From CAYTIB01 sp964437725 (GTDB lineage Bacteria; UBA8248; JACPRG01; G963555815): a stretch of DNA of 64,000 nt. Positions 36,849-46,306 of the stretch are shown here, piece by piece. The notes below the pieces were generated by a model. That model did no database searches and had not been told where the DNA came from. It worked only from the letters and a program-made list of their open reading frames with translations. Location: the NCBI GenBank assembly GCA_964437725.1, contig CAYTIB010000001.1, forward strand, positions 56,506 through 120,505, given 5' to 3'. Each line of letters begins with the position of its first letter. Within the stretch, counting starts at the first letter, position 1. Position numbers and translations under genes: made by a program.

Positions 36849-37258
36849 CGATTCATATCCTCCGATTTGCAATACATGCCTTGACTACATCAGGGTTTCG
36901 ATGATTGGGACTGTCCTTGAGGGCAAATCAATATGTCCTGGCACATCCAATGGCAACTGACTTGAAGACATCCGTCAAAAACAGAGATTAACAGAGAGAA
37001 AGACTCTGAACACCACGAAATTTTGGCACATCATCGACGCGGGATGCAATAGTGGGTCCTGGCATTAATAAGTTTTTCCCATGCATGAATGATAATATGG
37101 TAAGGCGTATGCGGTTTGGGTTTGCAATACCATTGGAATAGAGTTGCTTTGGGATAGATTACTTTAATATTTTAGTATTAATGCGTTTTGAGCGCTAAGT
37201 AGAAAAAAGGGCTAACGATCAGATTAAACAACATACCCATGGGGCACTATAAGATTCT
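36849..37258. other. Divergent intergenic region in the glycan locus
   Basis: About 410 bases between the GT-methyltransferase gene and the next rightward gene, so it should carry two promoters. It contains a short AT palindrome (TAATA-TTTTAG-TATTA, about 37166-37181) that could be an operator. No sigma54 site with proper spacing, RNA gene or ORF was seen. Confidence 0.4.
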
Positions 37259-39133
37259 ATGAACACCCCAAAATTTCAAAGTGGTTCTCGTTTCCAATTG
37301 AATCTCAGGTTGTTTTTATTAATAGCTCTCGTGGGTCTTTTAAGGCTTTTAACGCCTTATGTTTTCTTGGAGCAAATTGCTGCGGCCCCTGCAATCGTTT
37401 TATTCTTTGGTTCTATCCTAGTTTACACATACATGCACGGTCGCTTTGAACGTTGGGCCACTTCTGAAATATTGTCAAGCGCGGTCCTTTTATTTTTGAC
37501 TCTCTCGGCCGTTGCTGTGCTTTTAGATCCAGTAGATTCCTTAAGGACCCCTTGGTGGCCAAAAAATGTTCGAGATTTGCCTGGGTTAATCGGGATTTTG
37601 ACTTTTCTCCTATGCGTTACCGTGTGGTCAATATTAATACTGCTTGGAACGTCTAAGAGATTGCTGATGGCGAATAGCACAATTGGACCTTTAGGATGTT
37701 GGCCCAACACCGCTTTTTTGGTGATTCCGTTTTTTCTTATTTGGATCTGCATGGAAAACATAGCACGTGGGAATACTGGGCTTCCTTATTTCGTTTTCAG
37801 CGTTGCTACCACGGTTCTTGTTGGAATTTTTTTGAGTAAGTGGTTCGGACCAGGTTTTTCGCATAGCCGAGTGATAATTTCTCTTTCTCGATTTTTGGTT
37901 AAATGTTGGAAAGATGATTGGTTATTTGCTGTGGTTATTGCGCTTTTGGCGTTTTGTCTCCGAGCCGGTTTTGCTTACAAGCTGAATTTGGCAATATTGG
38001 ATCCTGCTTTGCTAGGAGGTCCGGACAGTGGGGCCTATGATCAAATAGCTTGGGAACTAGCGAGTGGCCGAAAGGGATTTTTCAGTCCCCACTTGGCACT
38101 TTATACTTTTAACCCTGGCCCGTGTTTTTTCTATGCAAGCATTTATAAATTTGTGGGTCATCGCCCAGACATCGTTCGGTATGTCCAGGCGGCTATAGCT
38201 GCAATCACGGTAATTATGCTGTTCCGACTTGGCAGCATGTGGTTTGGTTCGGTTGCAGCACGAGTCGGGGCAATTCTCATTGCAGGAAGAGGCTACTTAG
38301 CAGTCTACTCAGTTTACCTGGGTTCCGAAACACTTGGTCTTTTTTTCGCAACATTGTTGATAATTGTACTTCACAGAATTCGCAAACGATTTAAAGAAGG
38401 GAATAGGACGGGATTCATCGCCAGGGCTTTCGGCGCGGGGCTCCTTATGGGGATTTTGATCTTGAATCGTCCTGAGTTTCAAGCGTTTATTTTGGTCGGG
38501 GGTATCTGGATTTTGGTAGTAGTTCGGCAGGAACGGGCAAAAATGTTAGGCGCGTGGATTTTGGGTGCGATTTTGTTTCTAGTTCCAATTATGGCAAGGA
38601 ATTATGTAGTTGTTGGTGACTACAATGTGATTACTCCCGTTACTCCTTTTTCTAAATTTTCGTTTTTGACGAAACATGTGAAACCTCCAATGGGTATTAG
38701 TGATGCAAGATACTATAAGGACCTATATAAGTTTGTCTCGCAGCAGCCAGTGACCGCATTGAAGGCGACTACAAGTGATTTGAGTCGAAATTTTTCTAGG
38801 TTTTGGCATTGGAGACCATTGACAATTAACCCTGCATTTATTTATTTCCTATCGACTGATAGGGGCAAAACTTTGATTGGATCATTTTTGCTGTCTATGT
38901 TTATTTTGGGTATCTGGGCAAGTCGGAAGGAGGTGGAAGTATTATCTTTCGTGTTTTTATTGTTCATATTCAAGACCTGTGTTCATCTTGTTTTGTCAAC
39001 AAAAGTTTGGTACCGCTACACAATAGAGCCGTTTGTGATTTTGTTTCAAGGTTATGGTATTTCGTTGCTGGTGATTTACATACGAAATGCTTTTGCCAAT
39101 AAGGGAAATAAATTCAAAAACTGTTTTTTTTGA
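37259..39133 (+). CDS. Large polytopic membrane glycosyltransferase (GT39/ArnT-like)
   Basis: 624-aa protein with about 13 hydrophobic segments. The conserved region after the central helix reads LLGGPDSGAYDQIAWELASG, an acidic loop typical of PMT/ArnT-type GT-C enzymes (usually DxD/DE), and ILILNRPEFQAF comes later. Likely transfers a sugar from a polyprenyl carrier. The ribosome site is weak, so the start is less sure. Confidence 0.78.
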   Translation: MNTPKFQSGSRFQLNLRLFLLIALVGLLRLLTPYVFLEQIAAAPAIVLFFGSILVYTYMHGRFERWATSEILSSAVLLFLTLSAVAVLLDPVDSLRTPWWPKNVRDLPGLIGILTFLLCVTVWSILILLGTSKRLLMANSTIGPLGCWPNTAFLVIPFFLIWICMENIARGNTGLPYFVFSVATTVLVGIFLSKWFGPGFSHSRVIISLSRFLVKCWKDDWLFAVVIALLAFCLRAGFAYKLNLAILDPALLGGPDSGAYDQIAWELASGRKGFFSPHLALYTFNPGPCFFYASIYKFVGHRPDIVRYVQAAIAAITVIMLFRLGSMWFGSVAARVGAILIAGRGYLAVYSVYLGSETLGLFFATLLIIVLHRIRKRFKEGNRTGFIARAFGAGLLMGILILNRPEFQAFILVGGIWILVVVRQERAKMLGAWILGAILFLVPIMARNYVVVGDYNVITPVTPFSKFSFLTKHVKPPMGISDARYYKDLYKFVSQQPVTALKATTSDLSRNFSRFWHWRPLTINPAFIYFLSTDRGKTLIGSFLLSMFILGIWASRKEVEVLSFVFLLFIFKTCVHLVLSTKVWYRYTIEPFVILFQGYGISLLVIYIRNAFANKGNKFKNCFF

Positions 39134-39522
39134 AGTATAGGAAGTTGAGAATTATGATTTTACGGTCATGGATCTTAGTTGATTCTTGAAGCCATCCTGA
39201 TTATTGTTATCTGAGGATACGAAAGTGATCACCGTTGGACGATTTTTTGGATTGTGTGAGAGGTCGCCTTGATTTCTTTTGGGTTCTACGGAAAACTGGA
39301 AGGGTGCATTTTATCTGTGTCTACCTTCGCGCCCCTCTGCTAAGCCCAGTATCTACTGCTTAAACAATAAATTGTTTGAAACACAATCGGTATTCGTGCG
39401 CTGCGAATTAGAGAAGGCGGGTAGTGCTTGTCTGCAATCAAGGAATGACTTGATAATCCAAGGTGCAAATAGCGCTCTTGTGTCTTTGAGACCAATAATT
39501 GAACAGGCTCGTGTATTAGTCG
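39134..39522. other. Intergenic region before the EF-hand glycosyltransferase
   Basis: About 390 bases. An 84-codon open frame (39279-39533) overlaps the next gene's start but has no ribosome site and no family resemblance; it is not called. Nothing else seen. Confidence 0.4.
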
Positions 39523-41637
39523 ATGAACAATAATTCTGTTTTAGGGGAACATGGTAGTAGCAAGGCTCTTTGGGTCCCTGTATGCGTTGCCTTGTTTCTG
39601 GGATTGCTTTTCGTTGTTTGGCAGCCTTTGCCAATAGACCCAAGTTACGAGTCATATCATAGGCTTGCCAAGAATTGGCTTGCTGGATACGGGTTTAGCA
39701 TTATCCCTTCCCCACTCAACAATCCAGATATTTTTCGGACTCCAGGATATCCGTTACTACTTATCTTCTTTTACTGGCTGATCGGACCTTCGCCTATTCC
39801 GATTTATGTTTTTCAAGTAATCCTCCATGCCCTAACGCCAATTTTGATCTTCGTATTGGTACGAAGGGCATTCCCTCGACGCGCTGCCCTCTTCAGCTCT
39901 TGGCTCGTTGCTCTTTACCCTTTGACGGCTCTTTATGTTCCGACCATTCTTCCAGAACCGATTTCCCTATTTGTTACCGCGTTATCTGTCTGGTTATTTC
40001 TGAAGGTTCTAGAGCGTCCCAGTGTTTTTCGGTCTGTTTTGCTCGGAGTGGTTTTTGCTTATGGTACACTTCTTCGCCCTTCTATGGCCCTTCTGTCATT
40101 GGCTATGTTTTTGGGGGGGTGGGTAGCGGTAGGTGGCGCTCGGCAACTGGTGAGAGCTTTCATTGTTTCACATATCGTATTTGCAGTCGTTATGTCACCT
40201 TGGATTATACGTAACTACCGGGTCTCGGGAGAAATCATTCCTTTGACCATTGAATCTTCTTTGCAGCTTTGGCTTGCGACACTAAACTACGGTCAGTATA
40301 CGGATCTATATTGGACCCATCCTCTTTACTTGGTTCAGAGAGAGCTATCGTTGGACCGTATGCGTTTTGTGTTTGATCAAGATGACAAACCCTATCCTGT
40401 AGAACTGCAGATTAACAATCCCGACACGGTTCGCCCAATATATCTTCACTATAGGCGAAATGACGAAGGTGCTACTCGCCGGGTCCGGATGCATGAGAGG
40501 GGGGGCTCGGGTAGGTTCTTTGCAAACATTCCACCTCAGGCCTGGGGGACCCGGATTCATTATTTCTTCACCTTGAGCGACCCAGACAACTTGGAAAGCG
40601 AAATTCGGTTCCCCCCAAAAAATGGAACACCGGACAAGGCTTTCCGGAAAGGGGCTCGTGACGGAACGTTTTATTACCGGGTGGTACCGAATATTCTAAG
40701 CTCTCTTGGTCCGGATGTCGTCGATTTGAACTATTTGTCCAGATTATCTTCGTTTATTACCGGGAGGTCTAACCTAGGAATTCATGAAAAGTTGCATTTC
40801 GATTTCAATGGTGATGGTCAGTTAAATCGCCGAGACTTGGAGGAGGCCTTTCATTTTCTCTTGGGAGCTCAGGAAAGTGAATTTGAGATGATACTGGAAG
40901 GGCGGTCTGCATTCTTGATAAGAAATGGTAAGGGGGAGCAGTTCCGTATTCCTTATGTCTCGGGTGAAGATTCGGTTTATCCGATGCTCTTGTGGAAAAA
41001 TTTTCCAGTCGGATTGAAAAAAGCACTCATCCCTGCACGTCGAAATCCTGATTTAAGTACCAAAACATCGGAGGGTGTTGGAGGGGGGGGGCAACTGAAA
41101 AATTGTCTCAAATTCTGGGAGTCGCTCCCGAGTGATTTTTCGGAAGAGGAGCCACTTCGACCCCGGTCTCCCAAATTTGAAAAGATCCCTTGTTATTGGA
41201 GGGCCGGAATGTCCGTGACCTCAAATAAATTGATGGAATTTCGTGTGTACCAAGATTATTTTTGGAGAAATTTTGGGAACTGGCCCATGAGCTACTTGGG
41301 TGGTAGCTTGTTGCGAATTCCACGAATTTGGATCGTTGTCGGAAACAGTGAGGACCGAGGACAAACATACTGGGTGGGTGGCGGTGGTTGGTTATATCCT
41401 CTTTTGACTATTTCTACGTTGGTGATTTTGGTTCTTGCTGTTGCTGGTATTACTTGGAATTGGAGAACTTGGCGTCAACATTGGTACATGATTGCTCCTA
41501 TTATCTATGTCTCTCTTGTGCATGCTCCATTCCATCCAGAAGCACGGTATTCGCTTCCGGGTCGACCGTTTCTCCTTGTTTATGTTGCTCTCGTTGTTTT
41601 GTCCATATGGGATGCTTATCGGAAAAAAATAGAGTAG
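39523..41637 (+). CDS. GT39-like membrane protein with inserted EF-hand/dockerin-type loop
   Basis: 704 aa. Residues 1-240 and the last ~90 are membrane segments of a GT-C glycosyltransferase (FRTPGYPLLLIFFYWLIGPSP; RPSMALLSLAMF; HPEARYSLPGRPFLLVY). A ~370-residue hydrophilic domain is inserted; it contains DFNGDGQLNRRDL (Asp427, Asn429, Asp431, Asp438), a perfect calcium-binding EF-hand/dockerin loop. The insert presumably faces the periplasm. No partner cohesin was found. Confidence 0.75.
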   Translation: MNNNSVLGEHGSSKALWVPVCVALFLGLLFVVWQPLPIDPSYESYHRLAKNWLAGYGFSIIPSPLNNPDIFRTPGYPLLLIFFYWLIGPSPIPIYVFQVILHALTPILIFVLVRRAFPRRAALFSSWLVALYPLTALYVPTILPEPISLFVTALSVWLFLKVLERPSVFRSVLLGVVFAYGTLLRPSMALLSLAMFLGGWVAVGGARQLVRAFIVSHIVFAVVMSPWIIRNYRVSGEIIPLTIESSLQLWLATLNYGQYTDLYWTHPLYLVQRELSLDRMRFVFDQDDKPYPVELQINNPDTVRPIYLHYRRNDEGATRRVRMHERGGSGRFFANIPPQAWGTRIHYFFTLSDPDNLESEIRFPPKNGTPDKAFRKGARDGTFYYRVVPNILSSLGPDVVDLNYLSRLSSFITGRSNLGIHEKLHFDFNGDGQLNRRDLEEAFHFLLGAQESEFEMILEGRSAFLIRNGKGEQFRIPYVSGEDSVYPMLLWKNFPVGLKKALIPARRNPDLSTKTSEGVGGGGQLKNCLKFWESLPSDFSEEEPLRPRSPKFEKIPCYWRAGMSVTSNKLMEFRVYQDYFWRNFGNWPMSYLGGSLLRIPRIWIVVGNSEDRGQTYWVGGGGWLYPLLTISTLVILVLAVAGITWNWRTWRQHWYMIAPIIYVSLVHAPFHPEARYSLPGRPFLLVYVALVVLSIWDAYRKKIE

Positions 41638-41947
41638 AGGTAGGAGAAAATTGAACTCAAATTGGAATCTCTCAAGTTTTACCTCATAGGCTTTAGTTGA
41701 GTTTGTCTTTTAGCAATTTGATAAGTGTAATTTTTCCCATTGGCTCTTCCTCGTATCCCCCCCCGTCCCCAATGGAGATGAAAGGGGTAATACTCCTTTG
41801 TGCATATTGCCTTGACAGGTATGGTTTAAGACTGATATGTTCACAAATCGAACAATTATTCTGGAAACCATTTATTTTCAGTAATATATACAATTTTATT
41901 TTGCTTATAGATATTAAAACTAAGTATTAACACTTTGGAACTGGTAA
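41638..41947. other. AT-rich intergenic region before the EPS regulator
   Basis: About 310 bases. A seven-base inverted repeat CCATTGG/CCAATGG (41737-41743, 41769-41775) flanks a C-run; the last 100 bases are very AT-rich. TTGCTT (41901) with TATTAA (41925), 18 bases apart, is a weak promoter candidate for the next gene. Confidence 0.4.
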
Positions 41948-42556
41948 ATGACTGATTTCCAAAATATGGAGTCCCAACGTCTTCGAGAGTTGGAGATTTT
42001 AAGCGAAATCGGACAGGGAAAGCCGATCACGCAAAGAGTCCTTGCCAATAAGCTAGGGGTGGCACTCGGATTAACCAATACGTACCTTAAGCGGCTTGCC
42101 ACGAAGGGATATATAAAAATCACTTCAATACCTAGCAACCGAGTGAAATATCTACTGACACCTCGTGGCATTACAGAAAAAAGTCGTCTTGCTTACGAAT
42201 ACATGAGTTATTCGCTTAAGCAATATCGACGGGCGAGGGAGCTTGTCCAGGAGAGCCTTGGGGCCCTTGGTGGTGATGGGTTGCAAAGGATTGCATTTTA
42301 CGGAGTGGGTGAAGCGGCAGAGGTCGCGTTTATTTGTCTGAAAGAAATTGGTTTGGAGCCAAGCGCAGTTTTTGATGATAACCTCTCTGGGCCCTTTTTA
42401 GGGCTCCCGGTTTTTCCCTTGACCGTGCTAGATCAAGCACGTTTTGATCGAATTATCGTGACATCCATCGCAGCTGGCCAGATGACCGAATCCAAGTTGG
42501 ACCGGCTGAAGGCGATGGGGGTTCCGGAAGAGAAGATTGTCAGCCTAGGGCTATGA
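41948..42556 (+). CDS. MarR-type EPS-associated regulator with C-terminal nucleotide-binding-like domain
   Basis: 202 aa. Residues 8-75 are a winged helix (LEILSEIGQGKPITQRVLANKLGVALGLTNTYLKRLATKGYIKI), as in the MarR-like regulators of exopolysaccharide loci. Residues about 100-200 look like a small Rossmann domain (RIAFYGVGEAAEVAFICLKE, VFDDNLSG, RIIVTSIAAG) of the PglD-N/CoA-binding type that could sense a nucleotide-sugar. Directly before the NusG-like gene, suggesting a control pair. Confidence 0.82.
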   Translation: MTDFQNMESQRLRELEILSEIGQGKPITQRVLANKLGVALGLTNTYLKRLATKGYIKITSIPSNRVKYLLTPRGITEKSRLAYEYMSYSLKQYRRARELVQESLGALGGDGLQRIAFYGVGEAAEVAFICLKEIGLEPSAVFDDNLSGPFLGLPVFPLTVLDQARFDRIIVTSIAAGQMTESKLDRLKAMGVPEEKIVSLGL

Positions 42557-42694
42557 TTTGATGGAGCAAATGGCCATCCTTACGCAGTATTTGCAGTTTC
42601 TACCTATCCGGGCAATTCTGATGGGAGTTACTGAGCAAGAGGTGCTATAGGCGACCCGCATAATTAGGTGGGGTGCCGTTAATCTGTTTTGTGG

Positions 42695-42722
42695 CTCGCT
42701 TACAGCATAGTATGTAAGTGAG
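42695..42722 (+). promoter_or_regulatory. Leader hairpin upstream of NusG/RfaH-like gene
   Basis: CTCGCTTACA pairs with TGTAAGTGAG across an eight-base loop (ten pairs, one G-U). It sits 52 bases before the antiterminator start. It might be a terminator/antiterminator or a recruitment element; no ops sequence is visible. Confidence 0.45.
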
Positions 42723-42774
42723 AGAGCGGAGCTTTGTCTGTTTTTAACTCATAAGATTTTCTTCGGTAATTATT

Positions 42775-43347
42775 ATGGTTTCTACAAATAGCCAAGAAGA
42801 TACGATGACAAAAATCGATGCAGAAAGTTGGGAGACCAAAATAGATCCCTATATTAATAAACTATTTCCTTGGTATGCGGTAAGAACTCGCTCGCGCCAT
42901 GAGAAGTTTGCTACCACACATCTTCGAGCAACCGGCTTCGAAGTTTATCTTCCCCTTGTAGCCAAAGTTCGTCAGTGGAAAGACCGGAAGACTTGCATAC
43001 AATTTCCCCTTTTTCCAGGCTATTGTTTCGTCCGTTGCGAAGTAGGGGGGTTTCGAGAGGTAAGGAAGGCTCCGGGAGTTGTAGAACTAGTAGGAATTGC
43101 AGGTAAGCCTGTATCTATTCCTGAGAAAGAGATTGAGTCGCTTCATCAACTGATGAGTTCGTCCTTGCCATTTGATCCTCACCCAAGATTGGAGCCAGGA
43201 GCGACAGTAAGAGTGGTCCGAGGACCTCTTGAGGGTGTGGAAGGGGTTCTCGTTCGTAAGTCACCAAAGGCCAGACTTCTAATTGCTGTCCAGTTGCTTT
43301 CTCAAGGGGCTACGGTCGAAATTGATGCTGAAGATGTTGTTGCTTAG
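42775..43347 (+). CDS. NusG/RfaH/UpxY-type transcription antitermination factor
   Basis: 190-aa NusG-family specialised elongation factor. NGN domain: WYAVRTRSRHEKFATTHLRATGFEVYLPLV, FPGYCFVRC, RKAPGVVELVG; KOW-like C terminus: PGATVRVVRGPLEGVEGVL. Such factors keep RNA polymerase through long polysaccharide operons. It probably acts on the downstream genes to ~64 kb. Start is either 42775 or 42805. Confidence 0.9.
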   Translation: MVSTNSQEDTMTKIDAESWETKIDPYINKLFPWYAVRTRSRHEKFATTHLRATGFEVYLPLVAKVRQWKDRKTCIQFPLFPGYCFVRCEVGGFREVRKAPGVVELVGIAGKPVSIPEKEIESLHQLMSSSLPFDPHPRLEPGATVRVVRGPLEGVEGVLVRKSPKARLLIAVQLLSQGATVEIDAEDVVA

Positions 43348-43431
43348 CTTAGTTTGGGGGTTGAGTGTTTTGAGAGTGCTTAGTTTTTCGGTAGGCAAAT
43401 CTCATTGTCACATTTTTTTGGGCTATACACG

Positions 43432-43641
43432 ATGAGCGATACCCCCGACTTGATCTCAGATGAAACAGTCCTTTGTTACTGTTTTTCCGTGACCTATGGA
43501 AAGGCGATGAAACTTTTTAAAAAGAAAAAGATCAAGTCATTTGACGATGTGGCTGCGAAGACGAAAATTTGTAATGGTTGCCGAGCTTGTGAGCTTAACA
43601 TCAAGGAATATTTTTTCCCCGAAGAGCTAGGCATGGATTGA
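43432..43641 (+). CDS. Small BFD-type [2Fe-2S]-binding protein
   Basis: 69 aa with four cysteines in BFD-like order: LCYC near residue 13-16 and CNGCRAC toward the C terminus. Resembles bacterioferritin-associated ferredoxin-like domains of oxidoreductases. It overlaps the next gene's TTG but that gene more likely starts 15 bases on. Redox role in the glycan locus is unknown. Confidence 0.7.
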   Translation: MSDTPDLISDETVLCYCFSVTYGKAMKLFKKKKIKSFDDVAAKTKICNGCRACELNIKEYFFPEELGMD

Positions 43642-43655
43642 AGGAGTGCTATAGG

Positions 43656-44414
43656 ATGTTTGGGAATGTGTTAAGGAGTCTTAAGTCTACATTGTACAGT
43701 GGTATTGATTCCCGTGTTCCGCTTGTAAATCGTCCTTTCCAAACAGGGTTCCCTGTTTTGGTGTCCCGTGAAATCCGTACTTATTACCGGGTCATGAACC
43801 TTCCGCACCCTGAGGACCCCTTACCCATCTGTGGACTGGAGGCGCGTTTCTCGATTTATGATTCACTGGGGATGCTCCAAGCGGAGCATCGCCTGCCGCT
43901 CGAGGAGGGCTGTGTGAAGGGTTTTGATCTCTTGGAACTTTCGGGATTTGATTCTTCTTCAGTCGATCCGCAAGTGGGGTGGTGCTCTCTGGATCTTGTT
44001 CCAAATGGTGTCACTTACTTTGGAACACTTAGGGGCTATATACAATTCTGTACGGCCAATCGGGTAGCTTCCCTCCATCTCCATCCCTACAGTTTAAAGG
44101 CGATGCGCTTCTTTATGGCACCCCAGGGGCGGATTGGTGGTCATCTTTATGTTTTCCTTCACAATAAAACAGAAGAACCCTTGAAAATTTGGTACACCCT
44201 TTCTGATCCAATGGGCAATTCCGTAGCCGGGGCAGAATCACAACTACCCTCTTTTGGCTCTGCGCTTCATTCAATCGACGCGCTATTTTCTGAACAGCTT
44301 GACAATTTAGCTGGGGAACCCCATGTGCTTCAAATTGGTTCTACTCACCCAGTGGCCCCGACCTATTTTTATTGGGATCGGAAGAGTGGCCTTATCACGG
44401 CACAACATCACTAG
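43656..44414 (+). CDS. Unrecognised protein in glycan locus (252 aa)
   Basis: No family recognised. ATG 43656 has AAGGAG nine bases upstream; TTG 43638 is alternative. No signal peptide or membrane helix. It looks beta-rich (LEARFSIYDSLGMLQAEH; IGGHLYVFLHNKTEEPLKIWY; VLQIGSTHPVAPTYFYW) and the order resembles that of the 312-aa gene after it, so they may be distant relatives. Co-oriented and close to BFD-like and methyltransferase genes. Confidence 0.7.
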   Translation: MFGNVLRSLKSTLYSGIDSRVPLVNRPFQTGFPVLVSREIRTYYRVMNLPHPEDPLPICGLEARFSIYDSLGMLQAEHRLPLEEGCVKGFDLLELSGFDSSSVDPQVGWCSLDLVPNGVTYFGTLRGYIQFCTANRVASLHLHPYSLKAMRFFMAPQGRIGGHLYVFLHNKTEEPLKIWYTLSDPMGNSVAGAESQLPSFGSALHSIDALFSEQLDNLAGEPHVLQIGSTHPVAPTYFYWDRKSGLITAQHH

Positions 44415-44444
44415 ATCCTCCTAAGAAGAAGCAGGAGAAAATTC

Positions 44445-45383
44445 ATGCCTATCCGGTCCTCAGTTCCACAGGTTGCTTGGTTGCCTGACCCTCAGGTATA
44501 TGATTTATGGGTATTTTTGCCCTACAACGGATTATTCGGTTCCGGGGTGGGTCCTTCGTATGCTAATACTCCTGGGAAATACCCGCTCGAACTACAGTTC
44601 ACACTATTTGTAGATGGTGTTGCATATCGGCGTGTTCGGGAAGATATGCTGAATGTCTCTGATGGAGGGATGACGCTACAGACCTTTGCATGTAGTTTGC
44701 GTGAGTTGTTCGAAAATTTTTCTTTTTTGTCAGAAGAAGCGGGAAGGGACGGGAACCGCTTTCTCCACATAGAGTTGCGGGTCCGAGATGAGTTTTGGAG
44801 AAACTCTCCACATGTTCCAGTATGGATCCAAGGCAAGAGTAAAGATAGCGTGGTGATCTATCCAGGGACAGAAATGATCGGAAAGATTAAGGGTCCGCCA
44901 CTGACTCCAAGATCGAAGTTTTGTGAGCAATTTCCGGGGATCATTCATGATTCTAAGAATGGCTTGACGACGGCTGTTGTCTTAGTTAATCCGCATCGTC
45001 AACCTACAAAAAGCCGTTTGCAGTTCTTCCCTTCATCGGATTCTGCTGGCCCAGGCGGGTCGGAAATTGATGTGGAAGTCCCATCCCACACTGCACGTCT
45101 TTTGTATATGCAGAATTATGTTCAGGTGGATGGCCGGGAAACGAGTTCTGGGGTACTAGTTCTATCTGAACATAAGCAGATAGTTTTTGTTGTTCATATG
45201 GATGAGTCAGGTGAGAAGGTGTTTTCTATAGATCATTCGGATCCCTGGAGGACGACGGAACGCTCAGCAGTCCCCGTGACGGTCGCTTGGCGAGGGAATA
45301 TAGCAAAGATTTTAGCCCGCTTTGGTCTGTTTGACTTTTCTGGCCGATGGCACTGGAAGACAGTCCGTAAAAGTCGAACATGA
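44445..45383 (+). CDS. Unrecognised protein in glycan locus (312 aa)
   Basis: No family recognised. Good ribosome site (CAGGAG). Beta-rich, no membrane segment: YPLELQFTLFVDGVAYRRV, HIELRVRDEFWRN, TAVVLVNPHRQPTKSRLQFFP, GVLVLSEHKQIVFVVHMD. The central VVLVNPHRQP and the HLYVFLHNKTEEP of the previous protein are alike, suggesting a shared fold. 30 bases separate them. Confidence 0.7.
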   Translation: MPIRSSVPQVAWLPDPQVYDLWVFLPYNGLFGSGVGPSYANTPGKYPLELQFTLFVDGVAYRRVREDMLNVSDGGMTLQTFACSLRELFENFSFLSEEAGRDGNRFLHIELRVRDEFWRNSPHVPVWIQGKSKDSVVIYPGTEMIGKIKGPPLTPRSKFCEQFPGIIHDSKNGLTTAVVLVNPHRQPTKSRLQFFPSSDSAGPGGSEIDVEVPSHTARLLYMQNYVQVDGRETSSGVLVLSEHKQIVFVVHMDESGEKVFSIDHSDPWRTTERSAVPVTVAWRGNIAKILARFGLFDFSGRWHWKTVRKSRT

Positions 45384-45481
45384 ATTTGACAAGGGAAGTT
45401 TTTTCCCGTTTCCATTTGACTCTTCATTAGAATAATTGCCCTTTGCGGGGAGGCTGAGTCTTTTTTGAGGAAGGTGAGGGA

Positions 45482-46306
45482 ATGGCTCTTGAGAGATTGA
45501 AAGAATTTTATCTAATTCGTCCCATTATCTTGGCATTACGGGGAAATACGACGTCAGTTCGAGGGCGATTTTATTACAGGACAAAACAATGGTTGCAATT
45601 TGTTTTGTGTTACAAACTCCGGGGCAAGACCTGGATTGAGTACTATTCGGAAAGGTTGAATTCCGGAATAAGGGGACGCGATTCAATCATTAAGCACAAT
45701 CAAGCACTAGAAGAGGATTACCTTCGGAGGGCTAGTCTTCAAGTCGACACACTGAAGTCCCTCGGATTGAAAGCAAACGACACACTTTTGGAGTTTGGGT
45801 GCGGGTACGGTCGGGCGTCAGTTCATTTCGCTGAATTTTTAGAAGCAAAAAATTTCGTTGGTGTGGATATTTCACAAGAGCGATTGCGATTTGCAAAGAG
45901 GTTCCTTGACGAGCGCGGACTGAGTGAAAAGGGCGCTCAAGTTATCTGTGTTAAAGATTGTAAGTTCAGCGAGTTTGAAAATCGAAAGTTTGATGTCATA
46001 TGGGCTTGGTCCGTGATGAACCATATGCCCTGGAGTGACATTCAGTGTCTGTTTCAAAGTCTTCCTAGTGTGATGCATGCTGATTCGGTGGCGTACTTTG
46101 CCTTTTGCGCCCTGGAGAAGAACGAAAAGGAGACAATGAAGCGTCTTTCCATTAAGGACTGGTCTCACTCCCCAAAACTTTTGATAGACACATGCGATAA
46201 ATTCCAGCTGGTGGGTTGCGTTGAATCTCAGTTGCCACTTGGGAATGAGATCCGGCCGAACGGCAGAATCTTGAAAGTGACCCTAAAACCGTCTGGTAGG
46301 TTGTGA
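45482..46306 (+). CDS. Class I SAM-dependent methyltransferase
   Basis: 274 aa. Motif I LLEFGCGYGRASVHFAEF, motif II region NFVGVDISQERLRFAKRFL, and the FDVIWAWSVMNHMPW strand. Likely modifies a sugar or lipid in the glycan pathway. Its stop overlaps the ABC transporter start. Confidence 0.85.
   Translation: MALERLKEFYLIRPIILALRGNTTSVRGRFYYRTKQWLQFVLCYKLRGKTWIEYYSERLNSGIRGRDSIIKHNQALEEDYLRRASLQVDTLKSLGLKANDTLLEFGCGYGRASVHFAEFLEAKNFVGVDISQERLRFAKRFLDERGLSEKGAQVICVKDCKFSEFENRKFDVIWAWSVMNHMPWSDIQCLFQSLPSVMHADSVAYFAFCALEKNEKETMKRLSIKDWSHSPKLLIDTCDKFQLVGCVESQLPLGNEIRPNGRILKVTLKPSGRL

Noticed and set aside
36900..37080. Sigma54 promoter from TGGCAC sequences
   Set aside because: No TTGCA-type -12 element at the required five-base spacing.
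39279..39533. 84-codon ORF before the EF-hand glycosyltransferase
   Set aside because: No ribosome site and no recognisable protein character; overlaps the next start.
42557..42774. ops element for RfaH
   Set aside because: No GGCGGTAGC-like sequence seen; only the hairpin.
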